The notes below the pieces were generated by a model, which worked only from the letters and a program-made list of their open reading frames with translations, did no database searches and had not been told where the DNA came from. This document shows, one piece after another, positions 16,791-26,467 of a DNA stretch of 64,000 bases; position 1 is the stretch's first letter; each line of letters opens with the position of its first letter. The position numbers were made by a program, and so were the translations under genes. Source of the stretch: Bacilli bacterium (GTDB taxonomy: Bacteria; Bacillota_I; Bacilli_A; RF39; UBA660). The stretch spans positions 85,082 to 149,081 of the forward strand of contig JAFUBO010000005.1 of assembly GCA_017460175.1 (NCBI GenBank), written 5' to 3'.

Positions 16791-18839
16791 ATGAAAAAAA
16801 TAAACAGAAAGAGGAAGAAAACTAATTATACTAGAATAGTTAATAATAGATTTATTACTTTTTTTGTTGTATTTATAATTTTGTTTATATATATATTTGT
16901 GCAATTATTTAATATGATGGTTATTAATAAAAATAAATATATTGATGACTTATCACTTCTTACATATTCAAAAGTATATGGGACAAGTACTCCTCGTGGA
17001 AGAATTTATGATAGAAATTATAATTTATTAGTTGATAATAAGTCTTTAAAAACGATTACTTATAAAAAGGAAAAATCTACTACCAATCTAGAAATGATTG
17101 AGGTGGCTACAAGACTTGCTCCTCATATTGATATTCCTTATACTAGAATAAGCGATAGAAATAAAAGAGAATATTATTGTGCTAAAAATAGGGATAAATG
17201 TAATAAACTAGTAACTAAAAAAGAAATAGAAAAGGTTAAGCAATTGAAGATTACTACAAAAGAACTTGAAGAATTAAAATTAAAAAGAATAAAACCTAAA
17301 GATTTAGAATTTAATGATGAAGAATTAAAAATAGCTTATTTATTTTATTTAATGAATAAAGGTTATACATATGAAGAAAAAATTATTAAAAGTAATGTTA
17401 CAGATACTGAATATGCTTATGTATCAGAAAATAATACACTTTTAGATGGATTTAATACTAAGATAGATTGGGAAAGAGTATATCCTTATGGAGATACTTT
17501 TAAAAGTATGTTGGGTTCTGTTTCTACTAGTAGTCAAGGAATACCTTTAGAAGAAAAGGATTATTACTTAGAAAAGGGTTATAGTTTGAATGATAGAGTA
17601 GGACTTAGTTATATAGAAAAACAGTATGAAGAGTATTTACATGGAGAAAAGGATTTATATGAAGTAGTTAATTCACACGAAATGAAATTAATAAAAGAAG
17701 GTAGTCGTGGTAAAGATATTGTTTTGAGTATAGATATTAATCTTCAAAAAGAAATTGAAAAGATATTAGAAGAACAAATACTTCGTGCTAAACAAGAACC
17801 TAATACAGAGTTTTATGATCATTCTAGCGTAATAATACAAGATCCTCGAACGGGAGAAATCCTTGCAATGGCTTCTAAAAGAATTGTCAATGGTGAAATA
17901 CAAGATAATATTACTAGTCTTTTGATGCAACCAATAACACCTGGTTCTGTTGTTAAAGGGGCTTCTATGTTAGTTGGATATAATACAGGTGCAATAAGGC
18001 CTGGTGAGTATATTCATGATGAATGTGTTAAGGTAGCTGGGGTTGCCCCTAAGTGTTCTTCAGTTGATAATTTAGGTACTATTGATGATATTACTGCTTT
18101 AGCTAAATCTAGTAATGTATATCAATTTAAAACAGCAATTCGTGTTAATGGTCAAGAGTATTATCCTGATATGAAACTTAATTTTAATCAATCTAGTTTT
18201 GATACTTATAGAAATATGTATCATTCATTTGGTTTAGGTGTCAAGACAGGAATAGATTTACCTCGAGAAAGTAGTGGCTATTCTTCGAAAGATAAAGCGG
18301 CTGGTAATTTACTTGATTTTGTTATGGGACAGTATGAAACTTATACGCCAATTCAATTATCACAGTATATTTCTACAATTGCGAATAATGGAGAAAGAAT
18401 TACACCACATTTGTTAAAAGAAGTTCATTCTAGTAGTAATACAGAAGAGATTGGTAAAAAGGAATTTGAATTTGAAAGAAAATTGTTAAATAAAGTAGAT
18501 ACTAAGGATGAATATATGAATCGTGTTAAAGAAGGTTTTTCAGCAGTTATGGATTGGGGATATGGAGTAGGTTATATAGATTCGTCTTTTAGGGCGGCTG
18601 GTAAGACAGGTACTAGTCAAAGTTTTATTGATACTAACAATGATGGAAAAATAGATACAGAGACAATTACCAGTTCTTTTATAGGATATTTACCTCGAGA
18701 AAATCCGAAAATGAGTATTGTTGTGACTTCACCTGATTCATCTCATCCTAATTCTTCAATTGATTTTGCATCACTTGTTACATATAGAATTACTGGAGAA
18801 GTATCAAGAAAATATGTTGAAATGTATGAAATTGACTAA
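16791..18839 (+). CDS. Class B penicillin-binding protein (transpeptidase)
   Basis: D,D-transpeptidase that cross-links peptidoglycan. The 682-residue protein has a basic cytoplasmic N-terminus, one membrane helix (about residues 23-45), a PBP dimerisation domain beginning TPRGRIYDRN, and a transpeptidase domain with SVVK (S386, K389), SSN (440-442) and KTGTS (K605). It resembles PBP2/PBP2B (PbpA, PbpH or FtsI type) but lacks PASTA domains. The N-terminal domain has an unusually Lys/Glu-rich insertion around residues 115-200. ATG follows AGGTGG. Together with FtsW at 52764 it shows a walled cell. Confidence 0.92.
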   Translation: MKKINRKRKKTNYTRIVNNRFITFFVVFIILFIYIFVQLFNMMVINKNKYIDDLSLLTYSKVYGTSTPRGRIYDRNYNLLVDNKSLKTITYKKEKSTTNLEMIEVATRLAPHIDIPYTRISDRNKREYYCAKNRDKCNKLVTKKEIEKVKQLKITTKELEELKLKRIKPKDLEFNDEELKIAYLFYLMNKGYTYEEKIIKSNVTDTEYAYVSENNTLLDGFNTKIDWERVYPYGDTFKSMLGSVSTSSQGIPLEEKDYYLEKGYSLNDRVGLSYIEKQYEEYLHGEKDLYEVVNSHEMKLIKEGSRGKDIVLSIDINLQKEIEKILEEQILRAKQEPNTEFYDHSSVIIQDPRTGEILAMASKRIVNGEIQDNITSLLMQPITPGSVVKGASMLVGYNTGAIRPGEYIHDECVKVAGVAPKCSSVDNLGTIDDITALAKSSNVYQFKTAIRVNGQEYYPDMKLNFNQSSFDTYRNMYHSFGLGVKTGIDLPRESSGYSSKDKAAGNLLDFVMGQYETYTPIQLSQYISTIANNGERITPHLLKEVHSSSNTEEIGKKEFEFERKLLNKVDTKDEYMNRVKEGFSAVMDWGYGVGYIDSSFRAAGKTGTSQSFIDTNNDGKIDTETITSSFIGYLPRENPKMSIVVTSPDSSHPNSSIDFASLVTYRITGEVSRKYVEMYEID

Positions 18840-18886
18840 ATTTCAGCATTTTTTTTATTATTATGACTAATATTATTAAAAAACTT

Positions 18887-18915
18887 TTGCAAAATAAGGA
18901 ATCCTTTGCTATAAT
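18887..18915 (+). promoter_or_regulatory. Strong promoter for rpmG
   Basis: TTGCAA (18887-18892), exactly 17 bases, then TATAAT (18910-18915) with an upstream TG (TGCTATAAT from 18907). Confidence 0.8.
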
Positions 18916-18943
18916 ACATGTAGACGTTTAAGGAGGGAAAATT

Positions 18944-19108
18944 ATGGCTAAAGTAGGAAATAGACAATATAAAACTCTTGTATGTAGTGAATGTAAAGAA
19001 GAAAACTATAGAGAAGAAAAAAATGTAAAGAATACAACAGATCGTCTTGAAATGAATAAATACTGTCCTAGATGTAGAAAACACACAGTACATAAGGAAA
19101 AGAAGTAA
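18944..19108 (+). CDS. rpmG: 50S ribosomal protein L33
   Basis: A 54-residue protein starting [20 protein letters not shown]. It has two CxxC pairs (CSEC at 14-17, CPRC at 41-44) of the zinc-binding L33 type, and ends in a basic tail (HTVHKEKK). AGGAGGG sits at the ideal distance from the ATG, with a consensus promoter just upstream and a terminator just downstream, so it is an independent, probably highly expressed unit. A minus-strand open frame over it is a shadow. Confidence 0.93.
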   Translation: MAKVGNRQYKTLVCSECKEENYREEKNVKNTTDRLEMNKYCPRCRKHTVHKEKK

Positions 19109-19130
19109 AATAAGTTTTAACTTATTTTTT
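19107..19130 (+). terminator. rpmG terminator
   Basis: AAAATAAG (19107-19114) pairs with CTTATTTT (19121-19128), followed by T's; starts within the stop codon. Confidence 0.75.
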
Positions 19131-19147
19131 AATTTAGGAGTGATAAT

Positions 19148-19705
19148 ATGATAAGTACAAATGATTTAAAAAATGGTATTACTATTGAATATGAAGGAAA
19201 TATTTATGTAGTAATGGAAACTCAACATGTTAAACCTGGTAAAGGTGCTGCTATTGTAAAGGCTAAACTTAAAAATTTAAGAACTGGAGCTATTTTTGAA
19301 CAAACATTTAATGCTGGTGTTAAAGTAGCTACTGCTAGAATTGAAAAACAATTAATGCAATATTTATATAATATGAATGATGTTTATTATTTTATGAATA
19401 TGGAAACTTATGATCAATTAGAAATTCCAGCTAGTAAAATTGGAAATCAATCTAAGTTATTAAAAGAAAACTTAGAAGTATATATTACTAGTTATGAAGG
19501 TGAAATATTAGGAATAGATTTACCTGATAAAGTAGAATTAGTAATTACTCATACTGAACCAGCTGTTAAAGGTAATACAACAACAAATGCGCTTAAAGAC
19601 GCTGAATGTGAAACAGGTTTAATGGTAAGAGTTCCGTTATTTATTGAAGAAGGAGAAACTATTATTGTTTCTACTGCAGATTCTAAATATGTATCAAGAG
19701 CGTAA
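19148..19705 (+). CDS. efp: Translation elongation factor P
   Basis: EF-P enters the ribosomal E site to relieve stalling at polyproline stretches. The 185-residue protein has the three OB-like domains. The tip loop of domain I reads VKPGKGAA, with Lys at residue 32, the same position that carries 5-aminopentanol in Bacillus EF-P. The downstream YmfF/YmfH-like pair (22906-25426) belongs to families implicated in that modification. ATG follows AGGAGTGA. The stop codon is in the loop of its terminator. Confidence 0.97.
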   Translation: MISTNDLKNGITIEYEGNIYVVMETQHVKPGKGAAIVKAKLKNLRTGAIFEQTFNAGVKVATARIEKQLMQYLYNMNDVYYFMNMETYDQLEIPASKIGNQSKLLKENLEVYITSYEGEILGIDLPDKVELVITHTEPAVKGNTTTNALKDAECETGLMVRVPLFIEEGETIIVSTADSKYVSRA

Positions 19706-19719
19706 GCTCTTTTTTTTAT
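19696..19719 (+). terminator. efp terminator with stop codon in loop
   Basis: AAGAGC GTAA GCTCTT (19696-19711) plus T8. The efp TAA (19703-19705) is in the GTAA loop. Identical hairpin to 15553-15568. Confidence 0.85.
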
Positions 19720-19854
19720 GATTATTATTAAAATAACTAAAAAAATAGTATAAATAATAAAATAAACTGTTTAATTGTGACAAGTAGAGTGTTAAATTCA
19801 TTTGTATTTTATTATTTTGTAGTATAATAAAATTAGAAGGATTGGGTGGACTTA

Positions 19855-22092
19855 ATGGCTAAAAGAAAGAAAAGAAGAAATAAGACTAAGAAAATTGAAT
19901 TGTCTATAGAGTTATATGGAATAGTATTAGCTATTTTATGTATTATTGGTGTTGGTAAATTTGGACCTGTTGGTAGATTAATAGCATCTTTTGGTTTGTT
20001 TTTATCAGGTTCAGTATATATGGTATTTTTAGTTTTACTATTTATAGTAGGAATATATACTTTTTGGAAAAGAGATTGGCCAGATTTTATTTCCACTAAG
20101 ATGTTTGGATTTTATTTATTTACAATTGGTATTTTAACATTTATGCATTGGAAATTTGTTTCATTAAATGGCGCAAATAGCAGTTTAATATTTAGAGAAA
20201 CAATGGATGGATTAATAAAAGGATTTAATAGTTTAATGGCAACAGGTACTATTGGGGAAAATGCATCTGTTGGAGGAGGATTAATTGGAGGTGTTTTTTC
20301 AATTGTCTTTTCTAAATGTTTCTCATATACAGGTATGCAAATAATTACAGTTACATTAATAGCAGTAGGTATTTGTATGTTTACAGGTTTTTCAATTATT
20401 GATTTCTTAAGGGATAGAGTGGAAATAGTTAAAGGAACTAAGGAAAATAAGGAAAAAGATAATGAAGTAAATGAAAAGGAATCATTTTTTAATAAGAAGG
20501 TTAAAATTAGTAATGGTAACGAAATAGAAGAAGCTGATCAAAAAGTAGTTAAAAATATAGATGAATTAAAGAAAATAAATATCGAAGAGGAAAAACAAGA
20601 TGTACCTGAAAAAGTTAATGTGACAAATCCAGCATATCAGTTACCACCTCTTGATATATTAAATAAACCTAATAATAAAAATGTAGAAACTGATAATGCA
20701 GCTATAGAAGGAAATATTGCTAAGTTAGAAAATGTTTTAAAAAGTTTTAATGTTTTAGCTAGAGTAGTTGAAGTTCATATTGGACCTACTGTTTCACAAT
20801 ATGAATTAGAAATAGAAAGTGGAACCAGAGTAAATAAGATTACGACTTTAAATAGAGAAATAGCTTTGGCTTTATCTAAAAAAGATGTAAGAATTGAAGC
20901 ACCAATTCCTGGTAAAAGTACAGTGGGAATTGAGTTTGCCAATGATAATCCAAAAGCTGTTAGTTTTTATGAAATAATGGCTAGTAAATTAATGCAACAA
21001 TCAAAAGACAAAACATTAATGGTGCCATTAGGTAAATCAATAATGGGAGATATTGGTGTTTGTGAAATTAATAAGATGCCACATATGTTGATAGCAGGTA
21101 CTACTGGTAGTGGTAAATCTGTTTGTGTTAATGGTATTATTTGTTCAATACTTATGAGGGCTAAACCTGATGAAGTAAAACTTGCTATGGTGGATCCTAA
21201 AGTGGTTGAATTATCTTGTTATAACGGAATACCTCATTTAATGTGTCCAGTTGTTAGTGACCCTAAAGAAGCCTCTATTTTACTTAGAAAAATGGTTAAT
21301 GAAATGGAGAAAAGATATCATATGTTTGCTAATACTGGAACAAAGCAAATTGAAGGTTATAATGAATATGTTAGACGTCATAACAAAGCACATCCAAATG
21401 AGCAACTTGAAAAAATGCCTTACATAGTAATTATTATTGATGAGTTAAGCGATTTAATGATGGTAGCTGCTAAAGAAGTTGAAGATTCAATTCTTAGAAT
21501 TACTCAAAAGGCAAGAGCTGCTGGAATTCATTTAATAGTAGCTACACAAAGACCATCAACAGAAGTTATTACAGGTTTAATTAAAGCAAATATTCCATCA
21601 CGTATTGCATTTGCTGTAGGAAGTGGAATTGATTCACGTACAATATTAGATCAAACAGGAGCTGAAAAATTACTTGGTAAAGGTGATATGTTATTTTTAC
21701 CAATAGGAATGAATTCGCCAATACGTATTCAAGGTTCTTTTATTCATGATAATGAAATTGAAAAAATTATTAAATATACAAAAGAACAACAAGGTGAATC
21801 TTATGATGATACATTTATGAAATTAGAAGAAGAAAAGAAAGAAGAATTAAGTGAATCATCATCATCTGCTAAGTCATCAAGTGATGATCAGTTATATAAT
21901 GAAATAGTTGATTTCGTAGTAAAGAGTGGTAAAGCTAGTGCTTCGCTTTTACAAAGGAAGTTTAAAATTGGTTATAATAAGGCTGCAACTATGATTGATG
22001 AATTAGAAGAAAATGGTATTATTGGACCAGCTACTGGTAATTCTAAACCACGTGAAGTATTAGTAAAATATAGTGGGGAAGACCAAGAATAA
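19855..22092 (+). CDS. ftsK: DNA translocase FtsK/SpoIIIE
   Basis: Membrane-anchored ATPase that pumps chromosomal DNA through the division septum. The 745-residue protein has four N-terminal hydrophobic segments (about residues 20-175), a charged linker (185-260), the alpha/beta motor with Walker A AGTTGSGKS (414-422), Walker B region VIIIDELSDLMM and the motif ARAAGIHLIVATQRP, and a C-terminal gamma winged-helix (about 685-745) for DNA orientation signals. I chose ATG 19855, spaced from GGGTGG; the GTG at 19846 overlaps that site. Its position near ymfF/ymfH mirrors the spoIIIE-ymf region of Bacillus. Confidence 0.95.
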   Translation: MAKRKKRRNKTKKIELSIELYGIVLAILCIIGVGKFGPVGRLIASFGLFLSGSVYMVFLVLLFIVGIYTFWKRDWPDFISTKMFGFYLFTIGILTFMHWKFVSLNGANSSLIFRETMDGLIKGFNSLMATGTIGENASVGGGLIGGVFSIVFSKCFSYTGMQIITVTLIAVGICMFTGFSIIDFLRDRVEIVKGTKENKEKDNEVNEKESFFNKKVKISNGNEIEEADQKVVKNIDELKKINIEEEKQDVPEKVNVTNPAYQLPPLDILNKPNNKNVETDNAAIEGNIAKLENVLKSFNVLARVVEVHIGPTVSQYELEIESGTRVNKITTLNREIALALSKKDVRIEAPIPGKSTVGIEFANDNPKAVSFYEIMASKLMQQSKDKTLMVPLGKSIMGDIGVCEINKMPHMLIAGTTGSGKSVCVNGIICSILMRAKPDEVKLAMVDPKVVELSCYNGIPHLMCPVVSDPKEASILLRKMVNEMEKRYHMFANTGTKQIEGYNEYVRRHNKAHPNEQLEKMPYIVIIIDELSDLMMVAAKEVEDSILRITQKARAAGIHLIVATQRPSTEVITGLIKANIPSRIAFAVGSGIDSRTILDQTGAEKLLGKGDMLFLPIGMNSPIRIQGSFIHDNEIEKIIKYTKEQQGESYDDTFMKLEEEKKEELSESSSSAKSSSDDQLYNEIVDFVVKSGKASASLLQRKFKIGYNKAATMIDELEENGIIGPATGNSKPREVLVKYSGEDQE

Positions 22093-22098
22093 GTATTT

Positions 22099-22121
22099 AA
22101 AAAAGAGTTTTCTCTTTTTTT
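22099..22121 (+). terminator. ftsK terminator
   Basis: AAAAAAGAG (22099-22107) pairs with CTCTTTTTT (22112-22120) across a TTTT loop. Confidence 0.75.
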
Positions 22122-22156
22122 GTGAATAATATATAGATTTGAAAGAAGGTATATTT

Positions 22157-22870
22157 ATGTCTACTGCTCATATTGAAAGTAAATTAGAAGATATTGCTCC
22201 TATTGTGTTAATGCCTGGAGATCCATTACGTGCTAAATATATTGCAGAAAATTTTTTGGAAAATGCAAAATTAGTTAACGAAGTACGTAATATGTATGGA
22301 TATACAGGTACTTATAAAGGTAAAAAAGTAACAGTTTTTGCTAGTGGTATGGGTATACCAAGTATTGGTATATACGCATATGAATTGTTTAAATTTTATA
22401 ATGTAGAAAAAATAATAAGAGTAGGTTCATGTGGTTCATTTAATAAAAACATAAAATTATTAGATGTAGTTTTATCTAAAGGAGCATATTCTAAAACAGA
22501 TTTTGATTTTTTGCTTGATGGTAATGATAAAGTTTTTGTTTTGGCTAATGAAAAATTAAATAATAAAATTATTGATATTGCAGAAATTAATAATATAAAT
22601 ATAAAATATGGTAATACTATTACTAGTGAAGTATTTGATTTATATTGTGATGATCCAGAAAAATTTAGAAGTAATTTTCCGGATATGAATTTTTTAGCTG
22701 TTGAAATGGAAGCTTATGCATTATTTTATCTTGCTGAAAAATTTAATAGACAAGCAGCTTGTTTAATGACTGTTGTTGATTCACTATATGATAAAAAATC
22801 AATTAGTTCAGAAGAACGAGAAACTTCTTTGAATGATATGATTAAACTTGCTTTAGAATCTATTATATAA
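22157..22870 (+). CDS. deoD: Purine-nucleoside phosphorylase (DeoD type)
   Basis: Hexameric PNP that phosphorolyses purine nucleosides for salvage. Motifs: MPGDPLRAKYIAE, GMGIPSIGIYAYEL, IIRVGSCGS, and AVEMEAYALFYLA with the purine-binding region. At 237 residues it is normal length. I chose ATG 22157 because AGAAGG is seven bases before it; the upstream TTG frame extension (22139) has no site. No strong terminator separates it from the following M16 peptidase genes. Confidence 0.94.
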   Translation: MSTAHIESKLEDIAPIVLMPGDPLRAKYIAENFLENAKLVNEVRNMYGYTGTYKGKKVTVFASGMGIPSIGIYAYELFKFYNVEKIIRVGSCGSFNKNIKLLDVVLSKGAYSKTDFDFLLDGNDKVFVLANEKLNNKIIDIAEINNINIKYGNTITSEVFDLYCDDPEKFRSNFPDMNFLAVEMEAYALFYLAEKFNRQAACLMTVVDSLYDKKSISSEERETSLNDMIKLALESII

Positions 22871-22905
22871 AGAATAAAAAGGTATAATAAAATAGAGGTG
22901 AAAAG

Positions 22906-24177
22906 ATGAAATACATAAAAAAAGATTTAGGTTCCTATAACCTTCATTTAATTAATACCGATAAGTTTAAAACTATTACAGTTAAAGTATTATTTCATGC
23001 GCCAATAAAAAAAGATGATATAACAAAAAGGTCTATAATTTCTAATCTTTTACTTCAATCAACAAATAAATATAATAGTAGAAGAAATTTAACAATAAAA
23101 TCAGAGGAGTTATATTCAGCAGATATAAATGTTAATAAACAAAGATTAGGTAATTATATTTTTACTAGTTTTAATCTTCAAGTTTTAGAAAATAAATATA
23201 CGGAGAATAATAATTTTGAAGAAGCAATTGAATTTTTAACTGAAATACTTTTTAATCCTGATGTAGAAAATAAAAAATTTAAAAAAGAAAAAGTTGATTA
23301 TGTAAAACAAGATTTACTAGTAAAACTTAATTCTATAAAAGAAACTCCAGGGAGATATAGTTCTATTAGACTTTTTGAAACATTTGATAATAAAAGTCCT
23401 TTATCTTACAGAATTATGGGGTATTTAGATGATTTAGAAAAAATAGATGAAAAAAATTTATATGAGACCTATATAGATATGATTAATAATGATTTTGTTG
23501 ATATATTTGTAGTAGGTGATTTTGATAATAAAGAGATGATAAGTCTAATCAAAAAATATTTTAAATTTAAAAAGATTAAGAAACCTAAAAAATCATATAT
23601 ATTAAAAAATAGAAAAGCACGTTTAAAAAGGCTTTTTGTTAAGGAAGAAATTGATAATACACAATCTAATTTATCTATAGCTTGTCCAATTTATAAATTA
23701 ACTAAATATGAAAGAGATTATGCTCTTGTTTTAGGTAATTTAATATTTGGTGGTGGGGTAGATTCTAAATTATTTAGAGATGTTCGTGAAACTAATTCGT
23801 TATGTTATTCAATCTTTTCTTATTATAATAAAATGGATAATATGATTATCATAAAATCTGGTATAGATAAAATAAATTATCAAAAGGCTGTTACTTTAAT
23901 AACTAAGAAATTAGATGAAATGAAAAAAGGTAAATTTAATGAAGATGATATTTCTAGTGCCAAAGAAGAATTAATTAATTATTTAGAAGGTTTAGATGAA
24001 GATGAAGGTAGAATGATAAATGAGGTTTTAACAGAAGAAATTTTGGAATCTGATGATATAAAAACAAGAATTAATACTATTAAAAAAGTGAAAAAATCTG
24101 ATATTGTTAAAGCTTTTAAAAAAGTTCATATGGATACTGTATTTTTACTTGAGGGGGTATTAGATGAAGAAAACTAG
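22906..24177 (+). CDS. M16-family peptidase-like protein, YmfF-like (inactive subunit)
   Basis: A 423-residue two-lobed M16 (pitrilysin-clan) protein without the HxxEH zinc motif, as in the non-catalytic partner of M16 pairs. Recognisable features are the start LGSYNLHLINTDKFKTITV, the FGGGVDSKLFRDVRETNSLCYS block of the C-lobe and the order YmfF-YmfH. In Bacillus, YmfF and YmfH are associated with EF-P 5-aminopentanol modification; efp lies 3 kb upstream. ATG follows GAGGTGA. Its 3' end overlaps the next gene by 14 bases, implying tight coupling. Confidence 0.88.
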   Translation: MKYIKKDLGSYNLHLINTDKFKTITVKVLFHAPIKKDDITKRSIISNLLLQSTNKYNSRRNLTIKSEELYSADINVNKQRLGNYIFTSFNLQVLENKYTENNNFEEAIEFLTEILFNPDVENKKFKKEKVDYVKQDLLVKLNSIKETPGRYSSIRLFETFDNKSPLSYRIMGYLDDLEKIDEKNLYETYIDMINNDFVDIFVVGDFDNKEMISLIKKYFKFKKIKKPKKSYILKNRKARLKRLFVKEEIDNTQSNLSIACPIYKLTKYERDYALVLGNLIFGGGVDSKLFRDVRETNSLCYSIFSYYNKMDNMIIIKSGIDKINYQKAVTLITKKLDEMKKGKFNEDDISSAKEELINYLEGLDEDEGRMINEVLTEEILESDDIKTRINTIKKVKKSDIVKAFKKVHMDTVFLLEGVLDEEN

Positions 24178-25426
24178 TTTAAAGGGTCTTGATATGACTT
24201 TATATAGTGAAGTTTTATCTAATGGTCTAGAAATATATATGTTGCCTTATGCAAATAAGAAAAACTATTATGTTACTTTTGTTTCTAAATATGGTTCTGA
24301 TGTTATAGAGTATATTGATGTTACTAAAAAGAATCATAAACCTCCACTTGGAGTAGCTCATTTTTTGGAACATAAGTTATTTGAAGAAGAAAATGGAATA
24401 GATCCTTTTAGTTTTTATGCTAAAAGTGGTACTGATTGTAATGCATGTACAACATATGATAATACTCAGTATATGTTTTGGGGAAATAAAAATTTTAATA
24501 AGAATTTAGAATATTTATTAAAATTTGTTACTCATCCTTATTTTACTTCTGAAAATGTAAAAAAGGAAAAGGGTATAATTACAGAAGAAATAAAAATGTA
24601 TAATGATAATCCTGATTATAAATTAGAAATGAAATTAAGGGAATGTTTATATAAAAATCATCCTAGAAGAATTGATATTGCTGGTACTGTATCTGAAGTA
24701 AATAAAATTACTAAAGATGATTTATATGATTGTTATAATAGTTTTTATATACCTAGTAATATGTTCATTTTAATAACTGGTAATTTTGATCCTGATATTG
24801 CATTAGAAATTGTAAGAAATGAATTAGATTCTAATAGTAATAAAAAGATACCTAAAATAAAAGAAGTAGTTGAACCAGTTAAGGTTAATAAAGAAAAAGA
24901 AATTATAAAAGCTAATATAGAAATACCTAAAGTAGCTATAGGATTGAAAGTATCCACTAAAAATATAGAATTAAAAGATTTTGATTTATCACTTTACTTA
25001 AATATGTTAAGTACTATTTTATTTGGAGATTCATCTTTGTTTAAAGAAAGAGTACGAGATAAGAAAATATTAAATGGGTTCTATACTGGATGGGAACATC
25101 TTGATGATATTAGTACTTTTTATATTACAGCAGCATCAATTAAACCTGAAGAGTTGATAAATGAAGTTATGAATGAGTTTAAAAATGTTAAAATAGATGA
25201 GGAGTCTTTTAATAGAATAAAAAAAGTTTGGATAGCAAAAGAAATCAGAATAGTTGATGATTTGGAATATATGGCTGATAACATAATATATGATATTATA
25301 AAATATGATAAAATTATTTCTAATAAAATAGATATTATTAAAAGTATGAAATTTAAAGTATTGAAAGACTTAATTAAAAAAATTGATTTTAATAATATAA
25401 GTATTGTTATTATGAATAAAAAATAG
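24164..25426 (+). CDS. M16-family zinc metallopeptidase, YmfH-like
   Basis: The catalytic partner of the preceding gene. The 420-residue protein carries the inverted zinc motif HFLEH (residues 66-70, in GVAHFLEHKLFEEE) and a downstream Glu about 75 residues later (EEIKMYNDNPDY), the M16 zinc-ligand arrangement. The C-lobe has LFGDSSLFKERVRDKKIL. GAGGGGG before the ATG is a strong ribosome-binding site inside the YmfF coding region. It probably forms a heterodimer with YmfF; the substrate is not known from sequence. Confidence 0.92.
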   Translation: MKKTSLKGLDMTLYSEVLSNGLEIYMLPYANKKNYYVTFVSKYGSDVIEYIDVTKKNHKPPLGVAHFLEHKLFEEENGIDPFSFYAKSGTDCNACTTYDNTQYMFWGNKNFNKNLEYLLKFVTHPYFTSENVKKEKGIITEEIKMYNDNPDYKLEMKLRECLYKNHPRRIDIAGTVSEVNKITKDDLYDCYNSFYIPSNMFILITGNFDPDIALEIVRNELDSNSNKKIPKIKEVVEPVKVNKEKEIIKANIEIPKVAIGLKVSTKNIELKDFDLSLYLNMLSTILFGDSSLFKERVRDKKILNGFYTGWEHLDDISTFYITAASIKPEELINEVMNEFKNVKIDEESFNRIKKVWIAKEIRIVDDLEYMADNIIYDIIKYDKIISNKIDIIKSMKFKVLKDLIKKIDFNNISIVIMNKK

Positions 25427-25482
25427 ATTTGTATATTTTTTGTTTATTTGTTAAAATAAATTTATAAGATAGAGGTGTTTGT

Positions 25483-26412
25483 ATGGATTTTAAAATAGGT
25501 GAAGAAATAAATGAAGATAATGATGTAAAAGTAAAACATGATAATAGTAAGTTAAAATTAATTCTAATAATAATTGGAGCTGTTATTATTGGATTGATAA
25601 TATTTCTTCTAATAAATAAAACTTTAAATAATAAAGAAAAATCAACTACTCCTGAAGTTCCTACTAGTCAAAAAAGATCTCTTAATGAATCAAATGTTAA
25701 AATACTATATGATTATGTTACATATGGTACTAGTGGAATTAGAAATGATAAATTTGTAAAAGAGAAAAAAGTTACAATAAATAGTTTTAATAATCAAGAA
25801 AAGTTTTATTATGCATTACAATTTGCTCAAGCAAGTGACTTTACTAAAATTACAGAAGAAGAAAATAAAGAAAAAAATAGTATTCAATATTATATTAGTG
25901 ATAAAAAAGTAAAAAAGTTTATGGAAAAATTCTTTGGTAAAAATGTTAAGTATAGTAAGGATGAGAAAATTAAATATAAATTTGATTTTACTCTTGATGA
26001 TATTCCTGTAAAAGAATCTGTTTTGGTATATTCATCTAAATTAGATGGATATATAACTTCATTTGATAAGGATAATGAAAGTACTGATAATTCTAAAAAT
26101 GTAGATAATGAGGTTTTATTAGATCCATACATAGGAAAATTGGTAGAAGCATGGAAAGAATCTGATGGAAGTTATCGTTTGGTTGAAAAAGTTATATATC
26201 CAGTTTATTCTAAGCAGAATGATGGTACATATGAAGTTAATATATATAGTGATTTTGATCATAAAAATATTATAGAAAAAGTAACTGATAAAGATGAAAA
26301 TTATATAAGAAAAATAAAGATAGATAAATATATTGATAAAGGTGCTACAATCACTTATATATTTAAATTAAATGGTAATGTTTTATACTTTGATAGTAGT
26401 AAAATAAGTTAA
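25483..26412 (+). CDS. Single-pass membrane-anchored protein of unknown function
   Basis: The 309-residue protein is not recognised. A cytoplasmic acidic N-terminus (about 25 residues) precedes one membrane helix (KLILIIIGAVIIGLIIFLLI), then a Thr/Pro-rich linker and an extracellular domain rich in Lys, Asp and Tyr with alternating strands; no Cys. ATG follows GAGGTG. It is followed by a terminator and the lepA promoter, so it closes the ymfFH group or is monocistronic. Topology suggests an envelope role (inference). Confidence 0.7.
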   Translation: MDFKIGEEINEDNDVKVKHDNSKLKLILIIIGAVIIGLIIFLLINKTLNNKEKSTTPEVPTSQKRSLNESNVKILYDYVTYGTSGIRNDKFVKEKKVTINSFNNQEKFYYALQFAQASDFTKITEEENKEKNSIQYYISDKKVKKFMEKFFGKNVKYSKDEKIKYKFDFTLDDIPVKESVLVYSSKLDGYITSFDKDNESTDNSKNVDNEVLLDPYIGKLVEAWKESDGSYRLVEKVIYPVYSKQNDGTYEVNIYSDFDHKNIIEKVTDKDENYIRKIKIDKYIDKGATITYIFKLNGNVLYFDSSKIS

Positions 26413-26437
26413 AAGTGCTGTATAAGTGCTTTTTTTT
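26411..26437 (+). terminator. Terminator before lepA
   Basis: AAAAGTGC pairs with GTGCTTTT (two G-U pairs) across about seven bases, then T's. Confidence 0.55.
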
Positions 26438-26438
26438 A

Positions 26439-26447
26439 TGGTATAAT
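26439..26447 (+). promoter_or_regulatory. Extended -10 promoter for lepA operon
   Basis: TGGTATAAT, ten bases before GGAGGG; embedded just after the preceding terminator. Confidence 0.55.
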
Positions 26448-26467
26448 TTTTTGTAGGAGGGCTTGAG

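Noticed and set aside
18836-19093. 85-residue minus-strand frame over rpmG
   Set aside because: Antisense to the clear L33 gene with promoter and AGGAGGG; it has no ribosome-binding site.
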